A stretch of DNA of 64,000 nt from Amycolatopsis sacchari. Lineage in GTDB: Bacteria > Actinomycetota > Actinomycetes > Mycobacteriales > Pseudonocardiaceae. Shown one piece after another: positions 34,404 to 43,500 of this stretch. The position numbers and the translations under genes are program-made. How positions within the stretch are numbered: the first letter of the stretch is position 1; each line of letters starts with the position of its first letter. The DNA is taken from positions 248,001 through 312,000 of the forward strand of contig NZ_FORP01000001.1 of the NCBI RefSeq assembly GCF_900114035.1. Reading direction: 5' to 3'. The notes under the pieces are model-generated. The model ran no database searches. It worked only from the letters and a program-made list of their open reading frames with translations, and was not told where the DNA came from.

Positions 34404-34713
34404 ATGCCGAAGCCGGTGTTCGGTGTGAGCGTCGAGCGGGATCGGGCGCGACGGTGCTCGAGTTCGCGGCGCGGGGTGCGCGGGTCGTGTGCGCGGCCCG
34501 GGGCTGCCCGCGCTGGAGACGCTGGTGGGGGACGTCCGGGGGTGGGTGGGCAGGCCGTCGCGGTGCCCGCCGACGTGACCGATCCGGTCGCGATGCGAGC
34601 CCTCGCGGACGCGGCGGAGCGGGAGTGCGGGCGGATCGACATCTGGGTCAACGGCACCGGGGTGGCCGCGTGGGGTGAGGTGGAGCGGATCACGGAGGAG
34701 TTCGGGCGGGTGC
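34404..34713 (+). pseudogene. Short-chain dehydrogenase remnant with several frameshifts
   Basis: A ribosome site (GGAGGAG) and ATG at 34404 still begin MPKPV, but the rest is in pieces in three frames. Recognisable SDR parts are GIGR (of the GxxxGIG motif), ATVLEFAARGARVVCAARG, LPALETLVGDVR, VAVPADVTDPVAMRALAD and CGRIDIWVNGTGVAAWGEVE. At least three small indels separate them; one is a 2-base loss in a CGCGCG run, another a lost G in a G run. The gene breaks off after EEFGRVL, before the catalytic Ser-Tyr-Lys, where low-complexity DNA starts. Confidence 0.8.
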
Positions 34714-35060
34714 TACCGGTGGTGAGGCCGCGGCCGGTCGTTGGTGGCCGCCGGGGCGGCGGTCGGTCGTGGGTGGCGGCGGTGGGCAGTGGGGCCGCGG
34801 CCAGTCGTGGTGGCGTCGGTGAGGTGAGGTTGCGGCCCGTAGTTGGCGGCCGCCGGGATGGCGGCACCGTCGGCGCTGCGGGCGATGGCGCCCCGCCGCC
34901 TCCGGTGGGTGGTGCGAGTGGCTCCGGTGCTCCGCCGCTCGGGGCGGCTCGCGGGTGCTCTCGGAGACGGCTCGGCTGGTGATGTCAGGGCTCGCCGGGC
35001 GGTCGTCCTCGCCCGGCCGCGTCTCACCGACACCTCCCGTCACCTGACTCAGCGCCCGCT
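34714..35060. repeat. G-rich degenerate low-complexity sequence
   Basis: No gene is credible here. The sequence is strongly G-rich on the plus strand, with imperfect copies of a GCGGCC(G/C)GT(C/A)GTTGG unit followed by (T/C)GGCCGCCGG, near 34731 and 34832. Open frames in it give only Arg/Gly/Pro-rich nonsense. It follows the truncated SDR gene directly. Confidence 0.6.
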
Positions 35061-35530
35061 GTCCGCCCCGCGGTGACCCTCGCTCGGCCACCTCGCCCTT
35101 GCCCATTCCCGGCCCCCCGCCTGGCCACCCCGACCCCGCTGCCTGGCTCCGCCTCCCTCCACCCCGGCCCGCGCCCCACCCGCCACCCCGGCCCGCGCCC
35201 CACCCGCCACCCCGGCCTATAGCCGCCCGGCCGCCCGGACAACGGCCTCGCGCCATCCCGGCCCGCCCGGCCGCCACCCGGCCTGGCCACCCGGACTACA
35301 GCCGCCCCGGCCCGCCCATCCGCCACCCCGGCCTGGCTCCCCGGCCCGCCCATCCGTCACCCCGGCCTGGCCCCCCGGCCCGCCCATCCGTCACCCCGGC
35401 CTGGCCACCCGGCCTGCAGCCACCCCGGCCTGCAGCCGCCCACCCACCCCGGCCACCCCCGTCCCACCCCCGTCCCACCCCCACCCCGCCACCCGGCGGG
35501 CAGGTTCCGCCGCCTGGCGCTGGGCGTTCC
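35061..35530. repeat. C-rich tandem-repeat block
   Basis: This is an extremely C-biased stretch. A 24-bp unit rich in CCCCGGCCCGCGCCCC is repeated twice from about 35158, and a 34-bp unit containing CCCCGGCCCGCCCATCCG is repeated three times at 35305, 35339 and 35373. The neighbouring G-rich block gives the region a sharp strand-composition switch. It would encode a Pro-rich N-terminal extension of the next gene, but that frame has no plausible start and is better read as non-coding. Confidence 0.75.
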
Positions 35531-35587
35531 CCCGAGAATGGCCGTACCGGCCACCGCGGGGTGGCCCCGCAGCACTGGGAGAGCCCG

Positions 35588-36577
35588 ATGACGAGCACCG
35601 TGGACGCACGCCCCCCGGTTCCCTTCGACCCCGAGCTGGCCGCCGCACTGGCCGCCCTGCAGCAGCGCCGGGGACCGCTCGTGTTCACCGCCGAGACGTT
35701 GCCCGCGCTCCGGGCGAGCCGGGGCGAGGAGGAGCTCAGCCTGGCCGAGCTCACCCGCGACGGCGCGTTCACCGTCGAGGAACGGGCCGTGCCCGGGCCG
35801 GCCGGGGCGCCGGACATCACGCTGCTCATCTGCCGTCCCACGGCCGTGGTCCAGACCACTGGTGTGCTCTATGTGATCCACGGCGGCGGCATGGTCATCG
35901 GCAGTCACCGCGGCCGCGAGGTCGGTGAGATGCTGGGACTGGCGGAGGAACTGGGGCTCGGCGTCGTGTCCGTCGAGTACCGCCTCGCACCCGAAAACCC
36001 TTTCCCCGCCGGGCTGGAAGACTGCTACGCCGGTCTCGTGTGGACAGTCGAGCACGCCGGGGAGCTGGGCTTCGAACCGAACCGGATCGTCGTCGCCGGG
36101 GCGAGCGCGGGCGGTGGGCTCGCGGCGGCCACCGCGCTGCTGGCCCGTGACCGCGGCGGCCCCGCCCTGCTCGGGCAGCTGCTGCTGTGCCCGATGCTCG
36201 ACGACCGCAACGACACCTACTCCGCCCACCAGATGACGGGCCTCGGCGTGTGGGACCGGGAGGCGAACGCGTTCGGCTGGACCGCGCTGCTCGGCGACGC
36301 CCGTGGCGGCCCGGACGTCTCGCCCTACGCCGCACCCGCCAGGGCGACGGACCTGTCCGGGCTGCCTCCCGCCTTCATCGACGTCGGTTCGGCCGAGACG
36401 TTCCGCGACGAGGACATCGAGTACGCCAACCGGATCTGGCGCGCGGGCGGGCAGGCCGAGCTGCACGTGTGGCCCGGCGGCTTCCACGGGTTCGACCTGC
36501 TCGCACCGGAGGCCACCGTGTCGCGCATCGCGCGGGAGCAGCGCCTGCCGTGGCTGCGAAGGGTGTTCGCCCGCTGA
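35588..36577 (+). CDS. HSL-type alpha/beta hydrolase (acetyl esterase/lipase family)
   Basis: A 329-residue esterase of the hormone-sensitive lipase group: oxyanion motif YVIHGGGMVIGSH near residue 99, nucleophile elbow VVAGASAGGGLAAA near 171, acid in FIDVGSAETFRDED near 264 and His in WPGGFHGFDLL near 297. It hydrolyses short-chain esters. I take ATG 35588, after GGGAGAG; the open frame running back to 35099 is repeat-derived. It is followed 21 bases later by a frameshifted regulator gene. Confidence 0.9.
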   Translation: MTSTVDARPPVPFDPELAAALAALQQRRGPLVFTAETLPALRASRGEEELSLAELTRDGAFTVEERAVPGPAGAPDITLLICRPTAVVQTTGVLYVIHGGGMVIGSHRGREVGEMLGLAEELGLGVVSVEYRLAPENPFPAGLEDCYAGLVWTVEHAGELGFEPNRIVVAGASAGGGLAAATALLARDRGGPALLGQLLLCPMLDDRNDTYSAHQMTGLGVWDREANAFGWTALLGDARGGPDVSPYAAPARATDLSGLPPAFIDVGSAETFRDEDIEYANRIWRAGGQAELHVWPGGFHGFDLLAPEATVSRIAREQRLPWLRRVFAR

Positions 36578-36598
36578 ACGAGGGGGCACGATGGTGGG

Positions 36599-37535
36599 AT
36601 GAGGGATCTGCTGGGCAGGCTGGCGGCGCTCGATCCCGACGCGGGCGCCGCCGTCGAGGTGATCGCCTACTTCGACCAGCTCGCCGAATCGCGCGCGGGT
36701 CTGGAGTCGGTCGTGCGGGGCGCCGCCGTGCTCGCGGGCGTGCCCGCCGGGTTCTCCGACGGCGGCGCGATCCGGATCCGGGTCACACCCGACGGCGTTC
36801 CCCAGCGGCCGTCCCCGCCGGAACCAGGCTGGCCCAGCGTCCCGGCCGGGACGGGCACGCTCTGGCTGGAACGTTCCGGCCCGCCCGGCCCGATCGACGC
36901 GATGATCCTGGAGCGGGCCGCGAAGGCCGCCCGCGGGGCGACCGCTCCCGCGCTGGTCACGGTCCTCGTCGACGCGTCCGCAAGCGAGGACGCCCGGCTG
37001 CGCGGCCCGAGGACTGGGCCTCGACGGCACGCTCCGCGCGCTCGCGCTGCCCTCCGGCGTCCCGGTCGTGCAGCGGGTCACCGATCCGCTCCCGGCAGGC
37101 CGGGTCGGCGTCGGCCCCTCCGGTGCCGTGCTCGCCCTGCCCGGCTCCTGGGCAGCGGCCCGCGTGGCGCTGCGCTTCACCGCCGAGGGCACCGAGCAGG
37201 ACCCGGGCCCGCGTGTGGTGCACGCCGCCGAGCTGGGCGGCCTCGCGGTGCTCGCCGGTGCGGTCGGCCCGGACACCGAGCCCGTGCCCGACGTCCGCGC
37301 CCTGGAACGCGCCGCGTCCGAGGGTCCGTGGGTCCTCACCACACTCGTCACGGTCGCCGACAGCACGAGCCTGCGGGCCGCTGCGGCCGAACTCGTCGTC
37401 CACCACTCGACGCTGCAGGACCGCCTGGACCGGGTGGAGCACGTGCTGGGCTGGTCCGTCCGCGAGCCACGGGGGCGGCTGCGCCTGCAGCTCGCGCTGG
37501 CCCTGCGGCGGCTGCACCGGACCCCGCCGCGGTGA
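36599..37535 (+). pseudogene. Frameshifted PucR/CdaR-like HTH regulator
   Basis: Two frames encode one protein. Frame A starts ATG 36599 (MRDLLGRLAALDPDAG) and is meaningful to about 37000 (VLVDASASEDARLR). Frame B resumes AARGLGLDGTLRALALPSG and runs to the stop at 37535 through the HTH_30-type C-terminus (ADSTSLRAAAAELVVHHSTL, then QDRLDRVEHVLGW). Adding two bases in CTGCGCGGCC, giving CTGCGCGCGGCC, restores the frame exactly. It is either a recent pseudogene or a sequencing error. PucR-like proteins regulate small operons; the target is unknown. Confidence 0.75.
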
Positions 37536-37572
37536 GCGGGGTCATGGTGCGCGGGCACGGCGACCCGGAGTA

Positions 37573-37592
37573 ATTTCGTTAATGAGCGAAAT
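37573..37592. promoter_or_regulatory. Candidate ArsR-family operator
   Basis: ATTTCG and CGAAAT arms frame TTAATGAG, a 20-bp imperfect palindrome in an AT-rich patch 18 bases before the ArsR-type start codon. Auto-regulation is inferred from position. Confidence 0.55.
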
Positions 37593-37609
37593 ACCGAAGG
37601 AAGGCGCGC

Positions 37610-37903
37610 GTGCTCGACGAGTGCAAGGCACTGGCCAACGAGACCCGGTTGCGCGTCCTGGAGTGGCTCAAGGACCCGCAGGCGAACTTCCCCGCCTGCC
37701 AGGGCGAGACGGCCGAGCTCGGGGTGTGCGTCGGGCTGATCCAGCAGAAGGCGGGCACCTCGGCGTCGACGATCTCGGCGCACCTGGCGATCCTGCACCG
37801 GGCCGGGTTCCTGCGGGCGACCCGGCGCGGGCAGTGGACGTACTACCGGCGGGACGACGAGCGCATCCGGGCCTTCACCGAACGACTTCACCGCGTCCTG
37901 TAG
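37610..37903 (+). CDS. ArsR-family winged-helix regulator
   Basis: A 97-residue HTH protein: [16 protein letters not shown], the recognition helix region [20 protein letters not shown] and the wing [15 protein letters not shown]. The Cys residues in FPACQGE and GVCVGL might bind a metal or sense oxidation, though the canonical ArsR CxCxxC is absent; this group often controls flavin monooxygenases. The start is GTG 37610 with GAAGGAAGG upstream. The next gene, an LLM enzyme, follows after 22 bases and is the natural target. Confidence 0.88.
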   Translation: MLDECKALANETRLRVLEWLKDPQANFPACQGETAELGVCVGLIQQKAGTSASTISAHLAILHRAGFLRATRRGQWTYYRRDDERIRAFTERLHRVL

Positions 37904-37925
37904 GCGCACGAAAGGCAGCCGCACC

Positions 37926-38930
37926 ATGCCCACCGCACTGTCCGTACTCGACCTCGCCCCCATCGCGCCCGGCCAGACCGCGCGCGACAGCTTCGCGGCC
38001 AGCGTCGCGCTCGCCCAGGCGGCGGAGCGCAGCGGCTACACGCGGGTCTGGTACGCCGAGCACCACAACATGGCCTCGATCGCGTCGTCGGCGACGAGCG
38101 TGCTGATCGGGCACATCGCCGAGCACACCGAGACGATCCGGCTCGGCGCGGGCGGCATCATGCTGCCGAACCACTCGCCGCTGGTGATCGCCGAGCAGTT
38201 CGGCACGCTCGAGTCGCTGTTCCCCGGGCGCATCGACCTGGGCCTCGGCCGCGCGCCCGGCAGCGACCAGAACACGATGCTGGCGCTGCGGCGCGACCCG
38301 ATGTCGGCCGACTCGTTCCCGCAGGACGTGCTGGAGCTGCAGGGCTTCCTCGCCGGGCGCTCGCGCGTGACGGGCGTGCAGGCGGTGCCGCGGGGTGAGG
38401 GCGTCGTGCCGCTGTACATCCTGGGCTCGTCGCTGTTCGGCGCCCAGCTCGCCGCGCAGCTCGGCCTGCCCTACGCCTTCGCGTCGCACTTCGCGCCGGA
38501 CGCGCTGCACCAGGCCGTCGCCCTGTACCGCGAGAACTTCCGGCCGTCGGACCAGCTCGCCGAGCCGTACGTGATCGCCGGCGTCAACGTGTTCACCGCG
38601 GAGGACTCCGAGGAGGCGGCGGAGCAGGCGAAGGTCGCCTACCGCAACCGGACCCGGAACTTCATCTCGCGCGGTCCCGGCGGGGCCACCCTCACCGACG
38701 CCGAGGTCGACGCGTTCCTCGCCTCGCCGGGCGGGCGCCAGCTCGCGTCGATGACGAAGTACACCGCGAAGGGCACGCCCGACGAGGTGCGCGCATACCT
38801 GGAGAAGTTCGCCTCGGACGCCCAAGCCGACGAGCTGATCACCGTCCACCAGGCGATCGGCATCGAGGACCGGATCCGGTCGGTCGAGCTGACCGCCGCC
38901 GCGATGGCGCTGGAGCCCGCGCGCGGCTGA
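37926..38930 (+). CDS. LLM-class flavin-dependent oxidoreductase (luciferase-like, MsnO8 type)
   Basis: A 334-residue enzyme: [17 protein letters not shown] at the N-terminus, [20 protein letters not shown] with the conserved His pair near residue 45, [20 protein letters not shown] and [19 protein letters not shown] near 110. This is the group named after MsnO8. It probably uses FMNH2 from a general reductase. It is co-transcribed with and likely repressed by the ArsR protein immediately upstream, a common pairing for xenobiotic- or redox-induced oxidoreductases. Confidence 0.9.
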   Translation: MPTALSVLDLAPIAPGQTARDSFAASVALAQAAERSGYTRVWYAEHHNMASIASSATSVLIGHIAEHTETIRLGAGGIMLPNHSPLVIAEQFGTLESLFPGRIDLGLGRAPGSDQNTMLALRRDPMSADSFPQDVLELQGFLAGRSRVTGVQAVPRGEGVVPLYILGSSLFGAQLAAQLGLPYAFASHFAPDALHQAVALYRENFRPSDQLAEPYVIAGVNVFTAEDSEEAAEQAKVAYRNRTRNFISRGPGGATLTDAEVDAFLASPGGRQLASMTKYTAKGTPDEVRAYLEKFASDAQADELITVHQAIGIEDRIRSVELTAAAMALEPARG

Positions 38931-39030
38931 GCCCGTCCTCTGTGGACCGGTCACCGAGTGGAGGGGCCGTTCCCGGAATTCGCTCGGTGGTGGCATTGGC
39001 TCCGGTACCCGGAAGTGCCAGGCTGGACGG

Positions 39031-39050
39031 GTGCCGGCGCGGGCCGGCAC
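39031..39050. repeat. Perfect 8-bp hairpin in the gap before the STAS gene
   Basis: GTGCCGGC, loop GCGG, GCCGGCAC. It lies in a 271-base gap (38931-39201) that also has a tandem CCTGGATCCGC repeated twice near 39157-39183. There is no U run, so a terminator role for the LLM gene is doubtful. Nothing else was seen in the gap. Confidence 0.45.
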
Positions 39051-39201
39051 CGAAGCTAGAGCCGAAAGCAGACGTCGCGGACCGCCGGGCAGGCTTCGCG
39101 GCAGGATCCGGGGCCGGGGTGCCACCACACCCTGCCCAGGCCTCCGGCCCCGGATCCCTGGATCCGCGAGACCCTGGATCCGCAAGGACAGGAGGCGCAT
39201 C

Positions 39202-39612
39202 GTGCTCGAACGGCGTGGGGAGTCCGGGCCCCGGTTGCGCGTGCGGACGGGCCGTCCGGTGCCCGCGGTGGTCGTCGTCCACGTGGACGGCGAGATCGAC
39301 GCGATGACGAGCCCCGAACTGGAAGCCGTGGTGCGGGAAGCGGCCGCCGCGCTGCCCGAGGTGCTGGTGCTCGACGTCCACGACGTCCGGTTCTGCGGCG
39401 CGAGCGGGGTCGGCGTGCTGCTGCGGGCGCGGGACCTCGTGGCCGCCGCGGGCGGCACGCTGCGGCTCGCCGGTGCCCCGGCCGCGGTCCGCCGCCCGCT
39501 GGAGGTGCTGGGCCTGGCCGGGGAGTTCGAGACGTGCACGCGCGCGGTCGTGACGCTGCCCGCCCCGCGCCGCCCGGTCGAGTACGACGTGTGGGACGCC
39601 GGTTTCCGGTGA
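39202..39612 (+). CDS. STAS-domain anti-sigma-factor antagonist
   Basis: A 136-residue protein with a STAS core: VVVHVDGEIDAMTSPELEAV, VLVLDVHDVRFCGASGVGVL (the phosphorylatable Ser in CGASG) and RRPLEVLGLAGEFETC. GTG 39202 is preceded by AGGAGG at ideal distance. It is likely a partner-switching regulator for an alternative sigma factor, like the protein at 27331. It has no cognate kinase gene beside it and lies 16 bases from the convergent dioxygenase gene. Confidence 0.88.
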   Translation: MLERRGESGPRLRVRTGRPVPAVVVVHVDGEIDAMTSPELEAVVREAAAALPEVLVLDVHDVRFCGASGVGVLLRARDLVAAAGGTLRLAGAPAAVRRPLEVLGLAGEFETCTRAVVTLPAPRRPVEYDVWDAGFR

Positions 39613-39628
39613 CGTCCGATGTGGACGG

Positions 39629-40501
39629 TCAGGCCTTCGGCGGCCCGCCGTTGATGGCGACCCGCTTGCCGTAGCGGGTGAACGGGTAGTAGTCGTAGGT
39701 GGCGTGGTGCTGCACGCACCGGTTGTCCCAGAACACCAGCGTGCCGGGCTGCCAGCGGACGCGGCAGGTGAGCAGCGGCCGCCCGGGCACCAGCGCGAAC
39801 AGGAAGTCGAGCAGCGCGCGGCTCTCCTCGGCCGACAGCTGGGGGATGTGCGTGGTGTAGGCCGGGTTGACGTAGAGCAGCTTGCGGTCGGTCTCGGGGT
39901 GCCGCACCACCACGGGGTGTTCGTTGACGGGCATGTCGTAGCCCGGCGGCGGGGTGTGGCCGCGCCACGCGAGGCTGTTGTCGTGCACCGCCGTCAGACC
40001 GTCGAGAAAGCGCTTCATGGCGGGGGAGAGCATGTCGTAGGCGAGGTGCATGTTCGCGAACAGCGTGTCGCCGCCGCTGCCGCCCTCGGGCACCTGCGTG
40101 ATGTACAGCATCGAGCCGAGTGAGGGCTCCGCGTCGGCGGAACCGTCGGTGTGCCAGCCGTTCCCGGCGACGTTCGCGGCCTCCGGGCTGGTGCTGATCT
40201 CCAGCACGTACGGGTCGCCCTCCTCGGGCGGCGGGTTGACCGGCCGCAGCTCGCCGAAGTGCCCGGCGAGGCGCTTGTGGTCGTCCTCGGAGATCCGCTG
40301 GTCGCGGAACACCAGCACGTGGTGGTCGAGGAAGGCCTGCTTGACCTCGGCGAGCTGCTCCTCGCTCAGCTCACGGGACAGGTCGAGGCCCGACACCTCG
40401 GCGCCCAGCACCGCCGTGAGGGTGGTGACCCCGATCGTGCGGTACTCCGGACGCGGCCTCGTCGTGATCCGCGCGACGGCGTCCAGTTCGTACTGTTCCA
40501 T
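39629..40501 (-). CDS. TauD/TfdA-family dioxygenase of the NRPS operon
   Basis: A 290-residue Fe(II)/2-oxoglutarate oxygenase. The HxD pair is in GNGWHTDGSADAEP near residue 116, the distal His in DNRCVQHHATYDYYP near 267, with the C-terminal Arg for 2-oxoglutarate (RYGKRVAING). It begins 14 bases after the NRPS-PKS stop and has the ribosome site GGAAGGAAA, so it is the last gene of that operon. In detoxin/rimosamide clusters a TauD-type gene adjoins the NRPS-PKS gene and is thought to hydroxylate the proline-derived part; I infer the same here. Confidence 0.9.
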   Translation of the reverse strand: MEQYELDAVARITTRPRPEYRTIGVTTLTAVLGAEVSGLDLSRELSEEQLAEVKQAFLDHHVLVFRDQRISEDDHKRLAGHFGELRPVNPPPEEGDPYVLEISTSPEAANVAGNGWHTDGSADAEPSLGSMLYITQVPEGGSGGDTLFANMHLAYDMLSPAMKRFLDGLTAVHDNSLAWRGHTPPPGYDMPVNEHPVVVRHPETDRKLLYVNPAYTTHIPQLSAEESRALLDFLFALVPGRPLLTCRVRWQPGTLVFWDNRCVQHHATYDYYPFTRYGKRVAINGGPPKA

Positions 40502-40515
40502 GGGTTTCCTTCCCT

Positions 40516-43500
40516 TCACGGCTCGCCGAGGGTCGCGGCGAGCGTCCGGACGTGGGGCGGTTCGAGCAGCTCGTAGTGCGTCGTGTCCAGGTGGTGCCAC
40601 TCGCACCCGCCGGTCAGCAGGTCCTGCCACGGCTCCGGCCGCTGGGGGACGGCGGGCAGCCCGTCGGTGGGGCGGGTGGCGAACCAGAGGCGCGAGGGCG
40701 TCGCGGCCAGGCGTGGCAACCGGTGCGTGGCCATGCTGGCGAGGTTGGCGCGGCAGCAGCGGGCGAGGCGTTCGGCGTAGGCCTGCGCAGGGGCCTCGGC
40801 ACTGCCCAGTTCGAGGGCGAACACCCTCGCCAGCTCGGTTTCGTCGTACTGGCCCAGTGCGTGCCCGGCGTCGGGCGCGGGCGGGTCGAACAGGTGCAGC
40901 GCGGCGACGGGTCGTCCGGCGGCTTCGGCCTCGGCGGCCATGCCGAGCGCGACCCACGAGCCGAACGACCAGCCGCCCAGCTGCCACCGCCATTCGTCGT
41001 CGGGGAAACGGGACTGCAGCGCGGCGTGGTAGCGGCGGGCCCGTTCGGCGAGCGGCCACTCCGGTGGCACGGGCGCGCGCAGGGCGGGGTCGGCGATGAG
41101 GCACACGGTGAGCCGCGGGTCCAGGGCCGCCACCAGCGGGCGGTAGGCCTGGATGTCCCCGCCGACCGGGTGGACGAGGCACAGCACGTCCCGGCCGGTC
41201 CCGTGCTGCCACACCTCGACCCGCACGTCCTCGGTGCCGGCGGCCCCGGCCGCGGCTTCGGAGATCCGGGCGAGGAGGCCGGTGAGCGTCACCTCGGGGC
41301 CCAGCCAGGACAGGTCCAGGTCGACGCCGAAGTGCCGCTTCACGGTTTCGACGAGGTCGAGCATGGTCAGGGAGTCGGCGCCGAGGTCGGTCAGGGGCAC
41401 CTCGGGATCCAGCTCGTCGACGCCCAGCGCCGAACGGAGTTCACGGGCCAGCACGTCGCCGGTGGCCTCGGCGGGCTCGACGGCGGGGGCGTCCGTGGCG
41501 GGGGAGTAGAACGCCCGCGCCGCGTCGAGGTCCACAGTGGACACCAGGACGTGGGGCACCCGCGCGGACAGCGCACGGGCGAACATCCGCTGCCCCTCCT
41601 CGACGGTCAGCCCGACGGCGAGGTGCGCCTGGTGTCGCCGGTCGCCCGCCAGTGCGTCCACGGCCATACCGGTTTCGCGCCACACGTCCCACGCGATGCT
41701 CAACCGTTCGGTCGGCTCCTCGGGCCGGTGCTGCGCGAACGAGTCGAGCACGCCGTTGGCCGCCGCGTAGTCCAGCTGCCCGAGCCCGCCGAACCGGGCC
41801 GCCATGGAGGAGCAGTAGACGGCGAGCGCAGGCTGGTAGCGCTCGATGAGCTCCTCCACCACGAGCACGCCCTGCAGCTTCGCCGCCGTGCCCTGGTGCG
41901 CGGTGGCGGGATCGCGGTGGCTGAGCAGGCCGCCCGCCGCCGTTCCGGCCGCGTGCACGACGGTGTCGAGCCGTGGGCCGATCAGCGTGGCGAGGTCGGC
42001 TCCGGTGGCGAGGTCTGCGGTGAGCAGGCCGATGCGGTCGGCCCACTGCTCCAGTTCAACGGGAAGCCGTGGGTGGCGGGCGAGCAGCAGCACGCGGCCG
42101 GGGGTGTGGGTGAGTAGCCACGATGCGATCGCGCTGCCGATCCCGCCTGTGCCGCCGAGGACGAGGTGTACGGCGGCCGGGTCGAGGGACACCGGAATAG
42201 TGTCCGAAGTGGACAATTGCGTCGTCGTTTCGGTCCACCAGTACCCTTGGCGCAGCGCGGCCCGTTCCGGCGGCGGGGTGCCGGTGACCAGGCCCGCGAT
42301 CGCGGGTGCCCAGCGCCCGAGTTCCCGGTCCGGCAGGTCGAGCCAGTGCCCCGGTATGCGCGTCTCCTGCGGGCCGACCGCGGCGATCCCGGCGAGCAGC
42401 CCCGGCCAGGGGTTCCGGACTTCGCCGTCCGCGGGTAGCGCTCCCCAGGACAGCCACCACGTGCGCAACCGTCCCGCGACCGGCTTCCCGGCGGCCGCGC
42501 GCAGGAGCGCGGCCGGGGTGTCGAGGCAGGCCCAGCGGGCGTCGCCGTCGAGGGGCAGGGCGTGCAGCCAGTCCAGCCCTTCGGCGTCGTCGAGGGCGTC
42601 GAGGAGGTGGCCCAGCGACACCGGATCTGCCGGATCGACTTCGAAGGCGTCCGGCCCGCGCTGGGCGAACCCGGAGCCGGGCGTCACGCGCACGACACGC
42701 GAAAAGTGCTGGTCGAACGCGTCCGGAGACGGGTTCGCCGACATGAGCACGGCGGTGCGAGGGCTGCGCGCGGGTGTGCTCGCCCGGCGGAGGCGGGTCC
42801 ACGTCGGCTGGTGGAGCCAGTCGGATTCCGGGCGGCGCAGGGGACCTTCGGTGGGGCGGAAGTGGTAGTCGGCGAGGTCGAAGGCCGGGGGCGGGAAGTT
42901 CCACGGCGCAGGCGCCGGTCCGTCTGGCCAGGTGATCGTGTGCCCGGCGAGCCACGCGTCCGCCAGCTCGGCGGGCGAATGGTTCTCGGCGGCAATGGTG
43001 TCTTGCGGGGTCACGAAAACCGGCTCGGCCGAGCGCAGCCACGCGGTCGCCGAGGTGGGGTCGGGACAGGCGGAGGCGAGGCGCCAGCGGTGAATGGTGC
43101 GCCCGGCCTGCAGGTGCCGCAGCACCTGGGGGTAGCTGTCGGGGTGGGCCTCGAGGTGGTCGGCGATGCGGGCGGCGTCCGTGCGCAGGGCCGTCTCGCT
43201 GCTGGCCGAGAGGACCAAGCAGCCTGGTGCCGACCGCGGGTTTTCCGTCGCGGGTCCCGCTTCCAGCACCACATGGGCGTTCGTCCCGCCGATGCCGAAG
43301 CTGCTCACGGCCGCGACCCGCTCCCGGTCCGCGGGCCACGGGCGGGCCTCCGCCGGCACGAAGAACGGCTCGAAGTCCGCGCCGAACCGAGGGTTGGGCG
43401 CGCGGAAGCCGGGCGTGGGCGGCAGGACGCCGTGGTGCACGGCGAGGGTCGCCCGCACCAGGCCGACCACGCCCGCGGCGGCGCCGAGGTGCCCGAGCTG

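Noticed and set aside
35099-35587. Pro-rich N-terminal extension of the esterase gene
   Set aside because: The frame is open only because of C-rich tandem repeats; a good ribosome site and ATG at 35588 give a protein of normal family length.
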